A stretch of DNA of 64,000 nucleotides, taken from the NCBI RefSeq assembly GCF_003352915.1, contig NZ_CP022314.1:1050460-1114459 (forward strand), given 5' to 3'. Every line of letters starts with the position of its first letter. Positions within the stretch are counted from its first letter, which is position 1. This document shows positions 51,248 through 60,089 of the stretch, piece after piece. Below the pieces are notes generated by a model, which saw only the letters and a program-made list of their open reading frames with translations, had not been told where the DNA came from and made no database searches. The position numbers and the translations under genes are program-made. This DNA is from Arthrobacter sp. PM3 (lineage in GTDB: Bacteria; Actinomycetota; Actinomycetes; Actinomycetales; Micrococcaceae).

Positions 51248-53257
51248 CTAGCTGGTCCGGTTGCGGACAGCGTCGACGATCCGGCGGACGGCCTCGGCGA
51301 CGGGCACGCCGTTGTCCTGGCTGCCGTCCCGGAAGCGGAAGGACACGGCACCGGCCTCGGCGTCGTCACCGCCGGCGATCAGCACGAACGGGATCTTGTC
51401 CTTGCTGGCGGTGCGGATCTTCTTCGGGAACCGGTCCGAGGAGATGTCCACTTCGGCGCGGATGCCGGCGGCCTTGAGCTGGTCGACGACGTCGAACATG
51501 TAGTCGTTGAAGGCCTCCGCCACCGGGATGCCCACCACCTGCACCGGCGCCAGCCAGGCGGGGAAGGCTCCGGCGTAGTGCTCGGTGAGCACGCCCATGA
51601 AGCGCTCCACCGAGCCGAATAGCGCGCGGTGGATCATCACGGGACGCTGGCGGGTGCCGTCGGCGGCCTGGAATTCCAGTTCGAAGCGTTCGGGCAGGTT
51701 GAAGTCCAGCTGGATGGTGGACATCTGCCAGGTGCGGCCGAGCGCGTCCTTGGCCTGGACCGAGATCTTGGGGCCGTAGAACGCTGCTCCGCCCGGATCC
51801 GGGACCAGTTCGAGGCCGGAGGCTTCCGCCACCTCGGCGAGGGTGCGGGTAGCTTCCTCCCACGTGGCGTCGTCGCCGACGAACTTGTCCTCGTTCTTGG
51901 TGGAGAGCTCGAGGTAGAAGTCGTCCAGCCCGTAGTCCTTCAGCAGCCCGAGGACGAAGTTCAGCGTGGTGGTGAGCTCGTCCTTCATCTGCTCGCGGGT
52001 GCAGTAGATGTGGGCGTCGTCCTGGGTCATGCCCCGGACGCGGGTCAGTCCGTGGACCACGCCGGACTTCTCGTAGCGGTAGACCGAGCCGAACTCGAAG
52101 AGCCGCAGCGGCAGTTCGCGGTAGGAGCGGCCCCGGGACCGGAAGATCAGGTTATGCATGGGGCAGTTCATCGGTTTGAGGTAGTAGTCCTGGCCCGGCT
52201 TGCGGACCGTGCCGTCCTCGTTCAGTTCCGCGTCGATGTGCATCGCCGGGAACATGCCTTCGCGGTACCAGTCCAGGTGGCCGGAGACCTCATACAGGTG
52301 GCCCTTGGTGATGTGCGGGGTGTAGACGAACTCGTAGCCGGCGTCCACATGTCGCTGCCGGGAGTAGTCCTCCATGGCCTTGCGGATGATGCCGCCCTTG
52401 GGGTGGAACACCGGCAGGCCGGAACCGAGCTCGTCCGGGAAGGAGAACAGGTCCAGTTCCGCGCCGAGTTTGCGGTGGTCGCGACGTTCGGCCTCGGCAA
52501 TGCGCTCCTGGTAGGCCTTCAGGGCGTCCTTGGTGGGCCAGGCGGTGCCGTAGATGCGCTGCAGCTGCTGGTTGTTCTGGTTGCCCAGCCAGTAGGCGGC
52601 CGAGGACCGGGTCAGGGCGAAGGCGTTGGAGATCAGCTTGGTGTTGGGCAGGTGCGGGCCGCGGCACAGATCGCACCAGACGGTGTCGCCGCTCTTGCGG
52701 TCCACGTTGTCGTAGATGGTGATGTCGCCCGCGCCGACCTCAACGTTGACGCCCTCGCCGGCGTCGGCGGCGTCGTTCTTCTTGCCCAGGAGTTCGAGCT
52801 TGTAGGGCTCGTCCTTCATGGCTTCGCGGGCCTCGTCCTCGGAGACTACGCGGCGCACGAATTTCTGGTTCTGGTTGATGATTTTCTGCATCATCTTTTC
52901 CAGCTGGCGCAGGTCTTCCGGGGTGAAGGGCTCGGCGACGTCGAAGTCGAAGTAGAAGCCGTCCGTGATGTAGGGCCCGATCCCGAGCTTGGCGTCGGGG
53001 CGCAGCTGCTGCACGGCCTGGGCCATGACGTGGGCTGTGGAGTGGCGCAGGACGTTGAGCCCGTCCGGGGAGTCAATGGTCACGCCCTCGACCGTGGCGT
53101 TCTCCGGAAGGGCCTGGTCCAGGTCCAACAGAGCGCCGTTGACGCGGGCTACAACGACGTCGCGGCGCTCAAAGAAGAGTTCCGCGCCGGTGGTCCCGGT
53201 AGTCACCTTGGTCTCTTCGCCGTCGACGAGAAGGGTGATCTGCTGGGCATCTGACAC
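51248..53257 (-). CDS. thrS: Threonyl-tRNA synthetase
   Basis: 669 residues. TGS domain ([19 protein letters not shown]), editing domain, class II core with the motif 2 region ([20 protein letters not shown]), then the anticodon domain. One feature to note: the usual editing HxxxH is present as [11 protein letters not shown]. Followed by the HIT gene after 19 bp. Confidence 0.96.
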   Translation of the reverse strand: MSDAQQITLLVDGEETKVTTGTTGAELFFERRDVVVARVNGALLDLDQALPENATVEGVTIDSPDGLNVLRHSTAHVMAQAVQQLRPDAKLGIGPYITDGFYFDFDVAEPFTPEDLRQLEKMMQKIINQNQKFVRRVVSEDEAREAMKDEPYKLELLGKKNDAADAGEGVNVEVGAGDITIYDNVDRKSGDTVWCDLCRGPHLPNTKLISNAFALTRSSAAYWLGNQNNQQLQRIYGTAWPTKDALKAYQERIAEAERRDHRKLGAELDLFSFPDELGSGLPVFHPKGGIIRKAMEDYSRQRHVDAGYEFVYTPHITKGHLYEVSGHLDWYREGMFPAMHIDAELNEDGTVRKPGQDYYLKPMNCPMHNLIFRSRGRSYRELPLRLFEFGSVYRYEKSGVVHGLTRVRGMTQDDAHIYCTREQMKDELTTTLNFVLGLLKDYGLDDFYLELSTKNEDKFVGDDATWEEATRTLAEVAEASGLELVPDPGGAAFYGPKISVQAKDALGRTWQMSTIQLDFNLPERFELEFQAADGTRQRPVMIHRALFGSVERFMGVLTEHYAGAFPAWLAPVQVVGIPVAEAFNDYMFDVVDQLKAAGIRAEVDISSDRFPKKIRTASKDKIPFVLIAGGDDAEAGAVSFRFRDGSQDNGVPVAEAVRRIVDAVRNRTS

Positions 53258-53276
53258 GGGTGTCTCCTATTCAAAG

Positions 53277-56200
53277 TTAAGGCTTCGTAGCTTGTGGCGT
53301 ACGGGGACCACAGCCAGCCTCGTCCATGCTATCGGTTTCTGAAGAGGCCAACCAACGCGGCGCGGCCGCGGCCGGGGCGCCGGAAACGGGCTCCGGGAAC
53401 GGCAGGGTTTCGGTGCGGCTGAGGTCCCAGGCCATGCTGGCGCTGATGCTGATCCCCCGCGGCCCGGTCCGGCGGGTGGTGCCGCGGATCAGCAGCAGGC
53501 GGGTGCTGAACAGCAACGGTCCGGCCTGCTCCTGCGCCTCGTGGAAAAAGACCGAGTCCACGCAGCCCGTGCCGTCGTCGACGCTGATGAACACCACCCG
53601 GCGGCCGCCGCGCATGGGCGGGGTCTGCGTGGCCACCCGCACCCCGGCCACGAGCACTTCCGTGCCGTTGCGCAGCCCCAGCAGCCTGTCAGCGGTGGTG
53701 ACGCCGAGCCGGTCCAGCAGCGGGCGGTGGCTGGCCATGAGGTGTTCGCTGACGTCCACGGCCATGAGGTCCAGTTCGGCCCGGACGATCTCCACCGTGC
53801 TCGGCGCGGGCAGCACGGCCGGAAGGTTCTTCAGTTCCACGTCGCCCAGCGGCAGCGCCAACTGTCCCTCGATGACCTCCACGCCCTTCCGGAGGGGCCG
53901 GCTCCGGAGCTCCTGCAGGTGGTGGACCAGGTCCGCCCGGTTGGCGGCTCCCCCGGATGCCCGGTGCAGTGTGTCGAAGGCGCCCAGCTGGGCCAGGCGC
54001 TGGATGCCGGGCCGGCTCAGCCGGGACCGGGCGCGCAGGTCCGCCAGGGAATCGTAGGGCTGGCCGGCCACAATCCGCTTCAGTTCGGCGGCGGAGAGCC
54101 CGAAGATGCCGTTCAGGCTCAGCCGGATGCCCAGCTTGCCCCGGTCCGGCCCGGCGTCGACCCGCTCCACCCGGTACTCGGCCCGGCTCCGGTTGATGTC
54201 GAGGGGAAGGATGGGGATGCCCAGCCGGCGGGCCTCGGCCACGAGCAGGCGTTTGGGGTACATGCCGGGATCGTGCTCCCAGAGCCCGGCCAGGAAGGCT
54301 TCCGGGTGGTGCGCCTTGAGCCAGGCCGACTGGTAGGTGGGCACGGCAAAGGCGGCGCCGTGGGCCTTGCAGAACCCGAAGCTGCCAAAGGCCTTCAGCG
54401 TGCCCCAGACCTTGTCCACCACCTCGGGGCTGTAGTTCCGGGCCCGAGCCTCCTTCCGGAAGAATTCCTCCACCCTGGCTTCCAGCACCTCGTTGCCCAG
54501 CGCCCGGCGGAATTCGTCGGCGCGCGCCAGGCCGCACCCGGTCATGACGTCGAAGGTTTTGAGGATCTGTTCGTGGAAGACGGTGACCCCGTGGGTTTCC
54601 TGGAGGACCGGCTTGAGGTCAGGGTGCGGGTAGATCTCGGGGGCGAACCCGTGCCGGTGCTCCAGGAAGGGCCGTACCATGTCGGATTTCATCGGGCCGG
54701 GGCGGAACAGTGAGATGTCGATGATGAGATCGTTGAATTCCCGGGGCGCCATCTTGCCGATCAGTTCACGCTGGCCCGGCGATTCGATCTGGAAACAGCC
54801 CAGGGTGTGGGTGCTGCGGATCAGTTCAAAGGTTGCCTCGTCATCGAGCGGGACCGCGTTGAGGTCGATGCGCCCGTCCGCGGCAATGTAGTCCGGGCCT
54901 GCCCCGTCCGGGCCGGCCGGATGCGCGCCGGCGGCCACCACCTCGGCCTTGGAGGGGTGGAGCCGGATGACTTCCCGCACGGCGAAGGCCATGGCGCTCT
55001 GCATCCGGACACCCAGGACATCGAGCTTGAGCATGCCCATGGGGTCCATGTCGTGCTTGTCGAACTGGCTCATGGGCAGCCCCAGGCCGCTGGGCTGCAC
55101 GGGGGTGCGGTCCAGCAGGGTGGCATCGCCCAGGATCACCCCGCACGGGTGCATGGAGATGTGGCGGGGCAGCCGGTCCAGCCGTTCCGTGAGGTCCACC
55201 AGCAGGTCCAGCTGCTGGTTTTCGCCGGCGCCGCGCTGCTCCACCCGGCCCGCGAATTCCTTCAGCTCGGGTTTCTCCGCGAGGGCTTCGCGGAAGTGCC
55301 GGGCCGAGAACCGCCACAGCTGCTTGGCGATTTCCCCGACCTCGCCGTCGTCCATCCCCAGGGCCAGGCCGGCGTCCCGCACGGCACCGCGAGCGCGGTA
55401 GCCGTTCTGCATGCTCATCAGCGTGACGCGTTCGGCCCCGAAGCGCTCAAAGATTTTCCGGTAGACGTTGTGCCGTTCGGCGCTTTCGACGTCGATGTCG
55501 ATGTCCGGCAGCGTGGCCCGGTCGCGGGAGAGGAAGCGTTCAAAGATGAGGTCGTGCTGGAGCGGGTTCACCTGGCTGATGTCGATCAGGTAGTTGACCA
55601 GGCTCGACGCTCCCGAACCCCGGGCAGCGGCCCGGACGTCCATGGCCAGGATCATGCGGGAGACCTCGGCGACGGTCAGGAAGTAGGAGGCAAAGCCCAG
55701 CGAGTCGATGATCCGGAGCTCGTGCTGCAGCCGGGCCCGCATCTGCTGCTCCTGCCGGCCGGAGATACCCGGGAAGCGGCGGCCGATGCCGGCCTCGCAG
55801 CGCAGGGTCAGCTCTGCGAGCGCGTCACCGGCGATCCCGATCACGGCTGCTTCCGGCACCACGGGCTGCTTCCAGCCCATATCGGCTGCCGGGTCCATGC
55901 GGCAGCGGTCGGCGAGCGCCTCGGTCTGGGCGAGGAGCCGTTTGAGGTCCGCCGTGCCGTATCCGGCGGCGTGGATGATCTCCTTGCCCAGGTCCAGCAT
56001 CCGGGCCGGCGATTTAAGCCAGGCCTGGCCGTTGGGCTGCAGCAGCGGGGCGGCGGACAGTTCGGGGAGGGATTTGAGGGCCCGGGCGGAGTCCAGCACA
56101 TCGGCGGTGGCCGCGCCGTCCTCGGCGACGTAGCGTACGGCGTTGCTCAGCACGGCCGGTACCGCGTGCTCTGCGGCGAGTTTGAGCATGCGCACGGCAT

Positions 56201-56795
56201 GGGCGGTGCTTAGCGGCTCCCCGGGCGGGCTGAGCTGGGAGACCACCTCCGCGGCCAGCGTCCCGGGAGGCATGGCGTCCAGCCAACGTTTGAAGAGGGT
56301 CCGGGGGCGCAGGTACCGCCGGCCGCCCATGGCACGGCCGACGTCGGAGTCCGGGCCGATCAGGACGGTCAGGACCGGCTGCAGGGTTTCCGGGTGCAGG
56401 GTGCGGGAGGCCAGCTCCGCCCGGGTGACGGCCACCGGCACCGCTCCCTGCGCTTTGCCCGTGGTGCGGGCGTGGGCGTCGGAGATCAGCCGGCATAGCG
56501 CCCGGTACCCGGCGCCGTTATTGTGGCCGTGCGCCAGTACGACGACGCGTCCCCCGAGCTGGGTGCGGAGGTCGCCGTCGTCGTCGAAGACCGCGAGGTC
56601 CACCCCGACGATCGCGTCCAGGCCGGCGGCCATGCATGCCTTCAGGTGCTTGACGGTGCCGTAGAGCCCGTCACGGTCCGTGCAGGCGAGCGCGGTGGCG
56701 CCGTCGGCCGCCGCGGCGGCGGCGAGTTCATCCGGCCAGGAGACGCCGTAGTGGGCGCTGAAGGCGGTGGAGACGTGCAGATGGGTGAAGCTCAT
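53277..56795 (-). CDS. dnaE2: Error-prone DNA polymerase III alpha subunit
   Basis: 1172 residues from the ATG at 56795, which overlaps the DUF6504 stop as ATGA. An N-terminal PHP domain (MSFTHLHVSTAFSAHYGV), polymerase core with LPDIDIDVESAERHNV and MLKLDVLGVRMQSAMAFA, helix-hairpin-helix region and OB fold (VLVAGVRVATQTPPM). DnaE2 polymerases do damage-tolerant synthesis with ImuB. It lies behind a LexA box with a DUF6504 gene, but imuA and imuB are not adjacent. Confidence 0.93.
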   Translation of the reverse strand: MSFTHLHVSTAFSAHYGVSWPDELAAAAAADGATALACTDRDGLYGTVKHLKACMAAGLDAIVGVDLAVFDDDGDLRTQLGGRVVVLAHGHNNGAGYRALCRLISDAHARTTGKAQGAVPVAVTRAELASRTLHPETLQPVLTVLIGPDSDVGRAMGGRRYLRPRTLFKRWLDAMPPGTLAAEVVSQLSPPGEPLSTAHAVRMLKLAAEHAVPAVLSNAVRYVAEDGAATADVLDSARALKSLPELSAAPLLQPNGQAWLKSPARMLDLGKEIIHAAGYGTADLKRLLAQTEALADRCRMDPAADMGWKQPVVPEAAVIGIAGDALAELTLRCEAGIGRRFPGISGRQEQQMRARLQHELRIIDSLGFASYFLTVAEVSRMILAMDVRAAARGSGASSLVNYLIDISQVNPLQHDLIFERFLSRDRATLPDIDIDVESAERHNVYRKIFERFGAERVTLMSMQNGYRARGAVRDAGLALGMDDGEVGEIAKQLWRFSARHFREALAEKPELKEFAGRVEQRGAGENQQLDLLVDLTERLDRLPRHISMHPCGVILGDATLLDRTPVQPSGLGLPMSQFDKHDMDPMGMLKLDVLGVRMQSAMAFAVREVIRLHPSKAEVVAAGAHPAGPDGAGPDYIAADGRIDLNAVPLDDEATFELIRSTHTLGCFQIESPGQRELIGKMAPREFNDLIIDISLFRPGPMKSDMVRPFLEHRHGFAPEIYPHPDLKPVLQETHGVTVFHEQILKTFDVMTGCGLARADEFRRALGNEVLEARVEEFFRKEARARNYSPEVVDKVWGTLKAFGSFGFCKAHGAAFAVPTYQSAWLKAHHPEAFLAGLWEHDPGMYPKRLLVAEARRLGIPILPLDINRSRAEYRVERVDAGPDRGKLGIRLSLNGIFGLSAAELKRIVAGQPYDSLADLRARSRLSRPGIQRLAQLGAFDTLHRASGGAANRADLVHHLQELRSRPLRKGVEVIEGQLALPLGDVELKNLPAVLPAPSTVEIVRAELDLMAVDVSEHLMASHRPLLDRLGVTTADRLLGLRNGTEVLVAGVRVATQTPPMRGGRRVVFISVDDGTGCVDSVFFHEAQEQAGPLLFSTRLLLIRGTTRRTGPRGISISASMAWDLSRTETLPFPEPVSGAPAAAAPRWLASSETDSMDEAGCGPRTPQATKP

Positions 56796-57127
56796 GCCGA
56801 TTCGGGCTTCCGGAGGGGGCGCAGGGCGTCGTGGATTTTCAGGAGCCGCCACCGGCCGCTGCCGACATGCCGGCTCAGGTCCAGGGTGAGGGTGGGCTCC
56901 GCCGCGTGGTCCCCGGCGGCACGCACCTGGACCCGCCAGATCTCGTGGTCCACCAGGCCCGGTCCGCTCCCGAGCGGGGCACGGCTTTCCTCCGTCCACC
57001 ACTGGCGGCGCTCATACCAACGGACGGGTTCCGCGCAGACCGTGTAGTTCCGGCCGGCCCAGTGGAGGCGCAGGGGCTGCCCGGAGGGCGTGCAGGCGAC
57101 CTCCACGGACTCGCTGAACGTCCCCAC
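56792..57127 (-). CDS. DUF6504-family protein
   Basis: 111 residues from the GTG at 57127 with GGGAGG just upstream. Contains the Trp-rich RWYERRQWWTEE and WRVQVRAAG with a C-terminal WRLLKIHDALRPL. DUF6504 genes typically sit between imuB and dnaE2 in actinobacteria, so a role in the translesion complex is likely by context. No catalytic motif. Overlaps dnaE2 by 4 bp. Confidence 0.75.
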   Translation of the reverse strand: MGTFSESVEVACTPSGQPLRLHWAGRNYTVCAEPVRWYERRQWWTEESRAPLGSGPGLVDHEIWRVQVRAAGDHAAEPTLTLDLSRHVGSGRWRLLKIHDALRPLRKPESA

Positions 57128-57186
57128 ACTGCCTCCCGTGCCCCCTCCGGCGCCTGTCCGGCGCCGATTCCCGTGCCTGTCCCATG

Positions 57187-57208
57187 CCTGTACTGTGCCT
57201 GTACTGTG
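57187..57208. repeat. Tandem 11-bp repeat
   Basis: Two copies of CCTGTACTGTG in direct tandem, with a third related copy just before (TGCCTGTCCCA). It lies in the spacer between the DUF6504 start and the LexA box. Confidence 0.8.
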
Positions 57209-57232
57209 CGCAGTCCAGCGCATATCCAGAAT

Positions 57233-57252
57233 ATTCGAACATATCTTCGAAT
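57233..57252 (-). promoter_or_regulatory. LexA/SOS box of the DUF6504-dnaE2 operon
   Basis: ATTCGAACATATCTTCGAAT. The core matches the TCGAAC-N4-GTTCGA consensus at 11 of 12 fixed bases and the outer 7 bp are perfect inverted arms. It lies about 106 bp upstream of the DUF6504 start and 80 bp from the divergent gene at 57332. Confidence 0.85.
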
Positions 57253-57331
57253 AAATCCAGTTTACGCAGGGACGGCGGCAAAACCCAGATCAGGGGTGGA
57301 CGGACGCAGGCGCAGGTAGCAGGATTGAGCC

Positions 57332-57718
57332 ATGAGCTCCCATAACGCACTCCTGAAGCACGTAAGCATCGCCGCCAAGGACTCAACCTTGGTGGCGACT
57401 TTTGATATAGACGGCAATATCCCCGGGCAGGGCGCCTATGTTGTGGGGCTTGTGGCGGCCACCCCGGACCATTCCCATCAGCGAAGAATGGGGATCGAAT
57501 TCATGAACGGCGAGGCCGTGTCCTTCTACTGCTTCAGCCATGACGGCACTGAGGAAAACTTCGACCTCGCGGGGGTCGAACACTCGGGCAGCACCATCAC
57601 CGGCAACTTCCCCCTCACCACAGTGCTGGGATTGCCGAAGGGACACCTCATGACGGCGTTCAGCGATTGCGACGGCCGTGACTACCAGTCCAATGTGCCG
57701 GTGGAAGAATCCCTCTAA
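57332..57718 (+). CDS. Small protein of unknown function divergent from the SOS box
   Basis: 128 residues, no signal peptide or transmembrane segment. Sequence suggests a mostly beta-strand fold (SIAAKDSTLVATFDIDGN, GVEHSGSTITGNFPLTTV). AGGA precedes the ATG by 7 nt, so translation is conventional. I do not recognise the family. It shares its upstream region with the LexA box, so LexA might affect it too. Confidence 0.7.
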   Translation: MSSHNALLKHVSIAAKDSTLVATFDIDGNIPGQGAYVVGLVAATPDHSHQRRMGIEFMNGEAVSFYCFSHDGTEENFDLAGVEHSGSTITGNFPLTTVLGLPKGHLMTAFSDCDGRDYQSNVPVEESL

Positions 57719-57775
57719 CCGGCGGCAACCGGCATAGGACCAGGGCGGCCGCCTGCCGGTGGCCGCAACCCCTGC

Positions 57776-58096
57776 TCAGTTGCCGGCTTTGTAAACTTCC
57801 AGCTCCAGCGCGGTGAACGCCTCCACCATGGCGCGGTAGGTTTTCTCGACGATGGCGGGATCGATGTCCTTCTGCTCCGCCGTTGCCTTGACGTGCTCGA
57901 TCACGCGTTCCACCCGGCCCGGCGCCCGGACCTCGGCGCTGTCCGCCTTCAGGGTGCCGGCGATCCGGATCAGTCGCTCCCGGCGCCCGATCAGTGCCAC
58001 GATCTGCTCATCCACCTCGTCAACGGCTACCCGCACTGCTGCGAGTTGTGCCTTGTCGGCTTCGGCGTCTTTGTCGTATCCGTGATTTGTGGACAT
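57776..58096 (-). CDS. Chorismate mutase (AroQ type)
   Basis: 106 residues, all-helical. Contains VDEVDEQIVALIGRRERLI, the typical first helix, and EVRAPGRVERVIEHVK with active-site Arg residues. Converts chorismate to prephenate. I chose the ATG at 58096 because TACTGT ends 7 nt before it, fitting a leaderless mRNA; ATGs two codons earlier and further upstream are alternatives. Confidence 0.85.
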   Translation of the reverse strand: MSTNHGYDKDAEADKAQLAAVRVAVDEVDEQIVALIGRRERLIRIAGTLKADSAEVRAPGRVERVIEHVKATAEQKDIDPAIVEKTYRAMVEAFTALELEVYKAGN

Positions 58097-58103
58097 GTGC
58101 ATG

Positions 58104-58109
58104 ACAGTA
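58104..58109 (-). promoter_or_regulatory. Probable -10 element for chorismate mutase
   Basis: TACTGT on the minus strand, ending 7 nt before the ATG at 58096, with no ribosome binding site. Fits the leaderless-promoter pattern (TANNNT). It also lies directly before the divergent VOC gene start. Confidence 0.45.
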
Positions 58110-58116
58110 TCTAAAG

Positions 58117-58539
58117 ATGCAGCCACGAGTCGACTTGATTTCCTTGGGAGTCCGCAGCGTTGAGGCCTCCCGCAGCTTCTATGCGGACGGCCTCGGCTGG
58201 CGCATCCACCGCGAGGTTCCGGGCGAGGTGGTCTTCATCCAGGCCAATCACGGGCTCATCCTCTCGCTGTGGGACGCCGCCCGGATGCAAGCCGAGGCGG
58301 GCACCAGCGCCCCCGCCGGCGTCCCCTGCATCACGCTGAGCCACAACCTGGCCAGCACGGCCGAGGTGGACTGGGTGATGGCCGAGGCCGAGGCGGCCGG
58401 CGCCACCATTGTCGCGGCCCCGAAGACCCAGCCCTGGGGCGGCTACACCGGCTATTTCGCGGATCCCGACGGCTTCCGCTGGGAGGTCGCCTACAACCCC
58501 ACCTGGGCGGTCGACGACGCCGGCCGGGTCTCGCTCTAA
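58117..58539 (+). CDS. VOC-family protein
   Basis: 140 residues with two beta-alpha-beta-beta-beta units of the glyoxalase/bleomycin-resistance fold (FYADGLGWRIHREVPGEVVF, then GYTGYFADPDGFRWEVAYNP). Possible metal ligands are present, but the substrate cannot be told. The start lies only 20 bp from the divergent chorismate mutase start; no ribosome binding site. Confidence 0.85.
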   Translation: MQPRVDLISLGVRSVEASRSFYADGLGWRIHREVPGEVVFIQANHGLILSLWDAARMQAEAGTSAPAGVPCITLSHNLASTAEVDWVMAEAEAAGATIVAAPKTQPWGGYTGYFADPDGFRWEVAYNPTWAVDDAGRVSL

Positions 58540-58836
58540 CGCTCACCTCTCCCCGAAACGACGGGGATACAGGACCACGGATGGTGACAGGCCGGGTAAT
58601 AGGTACTCACGCCAAGATTCCCCGACTTGCCGCTTCGGCCGGACAGGCCGCCGCTCCCCTCACCAAGGGCACCATGGCCTATCGAGGTGTCTGCCGGGTC
58701 GCCGTCATCTCGCGCCGCCGCCACCCATTCGACGCAAATGGCCGCTATGGGCAAGGTCTTCCCGGCCGTTTGTGGCGAATGGGCGGGAAGGGGCGTGTCC
58801 GGGAATCGATGGTCGCCGTCCGCCGCACCGGACTGG
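58540..58836. other. 297-bp convergent spacer with a large palindrome
   Basis: No gene visible. Holds a small CCCCG-AAACGA-CGGGG hairpin at 58551-58566, possibly a terminator for the VOC gene, and the long imperfect palindrome at 58724-58783. The rest shows nothing definite. Confidence 0.6.
58724..58783. repeat. Imperfect 20-bp-arm palindrome
   Basis: Arms CCCATTCGACGCAAATGGCC and GGCCGTTTGTGGCGAATGGG around a 20-nt loop. In plus-strand RNA 19 of 20 positions pair (two as G-U). No T run follows. Confidence 0.65.
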
Positions 58837-59598
58837 TCAGAACAGAGTCCCGACCGGCTGGATGAGTTCCGGTGAGTCGTTCTTGACGTTGCCGACAGCG
58901 GTGCCCACGGCGTCGATCTTCCAGCCTTCGGCGACATCGTGCGCGCCCGCCCGGACCAGGTCCACCAGGGCGGCGGCGTCCCCGGCGTGCGGGTCCAGCC
59001 AGGCCTGCATGGTGTCGCGGTCCATCGGCAACGGGACACGGTCGTGCAGGGCGGTCAGTTCGGCGAGCATCCCGCCGGCATACCCTTCCGGCGGCGAATC
59101 GCAGGTGAGGATCGAGGTCGAAAGCAGCCAGCGTTCCGGGTCGCCGTCGGCTTTGGACGGGTCTTTCCACCATTCGTACAGCCCGGCGAACACGATCGGG
59201 CCGCCGTCGGCCGGGTGCACGTAGTACGGCTGCTTGCTGCGGCCCTCGCCGGCTTTCCATTCGTAGTAGCCGTCGGCGGGGACCGCGCAGCGCCGGGTCC
59301 GGACGGCTTTGCGGAACGAGGGTTTCTCCAGCACGCTCTCGCTGCGGGCGTTGATCATCTTCGACCCGATCCCCGGGTCCTTGGCCCAGGAGGGCACCAG
59401 CCCCCAGCGGGCCAGGTGCAGCTGCCGCACGGGCTTGGCCGGCGATTCGCCGTCAATGAGGCGTTCGAGCAGGATGGGCACGTCAGCTGTCGGGGCCACG
59501 TTCCAGGACGGCGGGATCACGATCTCCTTTTCAAGTTCGGCGTCGAACTCGGCCAGCAGGTCTCCGACGGCCCGGGCCATCACGTAGCGTCCACACAT
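58837..59598 (-). CDS. SOS-response-associated peptidase (SRAP/YedK)
   Basis: 253 residues. Catalytic Cys2 (MCGRYVMARA), WNVAPTADVPI, then RWGLVPSWAKDPGIGSKMIN, AVPADGYYEWK with the Glu, and LHDRVPLPM with the active His. YedK/HMCES binds abasic sites in single-stranded DNA by a Cys2 thiazolidine link. Close to dnaE2, but I see no LexA box just upstream. Residues 85-105 are typical; length is normal. Confidence 0.93.
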   Translation of the reverse strand: MCGRYVMARAVGDLLAEFDAELEKEIVIPPSWNVAPTADVPILLERLIDGESPAKPVRQLHLARWGLVPSWAKDPGIGSKMINARSESVLEKPSFRKAVRTRRCAVPADGYYEWKAGEGRSKQPYYVHPADGGPIVFAGLYEWWKDPSKADGDPERWLLSTSILTCDSPPEGYAGGMLAELTALHDRVPLPMDRDTMQAWLDPHAGDAAALVDLVRAGAHDVAEGWKIDAVGTAVGNVKNDSPELIQPVGTLF

Positions 59599-59732
59599 GT
59601 CCCCAGCATGCCACCGCGGACCGCCGTGCGGGAATAGTGTGCCGCACGGTACGGTTATTGCCAGTGACGTACGCCCTTCGCGGGCCGGCCTCCAACGCCG
59701 GCCCCCCCAATCACCAGTCTGAGGAGAACTTC

Positions 59733-59990
59733 GTGGACTTCACCCCCGAATCCGGCACCATCACCATGTTTTCGACCACTTGGTGTGGCTACTGCAACCG
59801 GCTGAAGAAGCAGCTGGATGCGCAGGGCATCGGGTACACCGAGATCAACATCGAGGAAGTCGAAGGCACGGCCGATCTCGTGGAGAAGCTCAACGGAGGC
59901 AACCGCACCGTCCCCACCGTGCTGTTCCCGGACGGCACCGCGGCCACCAACCCCTCCGCAGCGGAGGTCAAGACCCGCCTCGCGGCCTGA
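59733..59990 (+). CDS. mrx1: Mycoredoxin
   Basis: 85 residues from the GTG at 59733, with GAGGAG and a 6-nt spacer; a longer frame starts at 59637. Glutaredoxin fold with CxxC at Cys18/Cys21 (TTWCGYC), cis-Pro61 (RTVPTV). Uses mycothiol to reduce mixed disulfides. Next to the mycothiol-dependent dehydrogenase mscR. Confidence 0.88.
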   Translation: MDFTPESGTITMFSTTWCGYCNRLKKQLDAQGIGYTEINIEEVEGTADLVEKLNGGNRTVPTVLFPDGTAATNPSAAEVKTRLAA

Positions 59991-60089
59991 GCCCCGAAGC
60001 ACCTGAACCACCAGTAACCAGCCAGCGGGCGCGGCCTCACGGAGGCTGCGCCCTGTTGCATGCAGCGACACGAACTGAGGGAGAAGTCC

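Noticed and set aside
58105..58116. TATCTA as a -10 element of the VOC gene
   Set aside because: It ends only 3 nt before the ATG, too close for initiation at or before the start codon.
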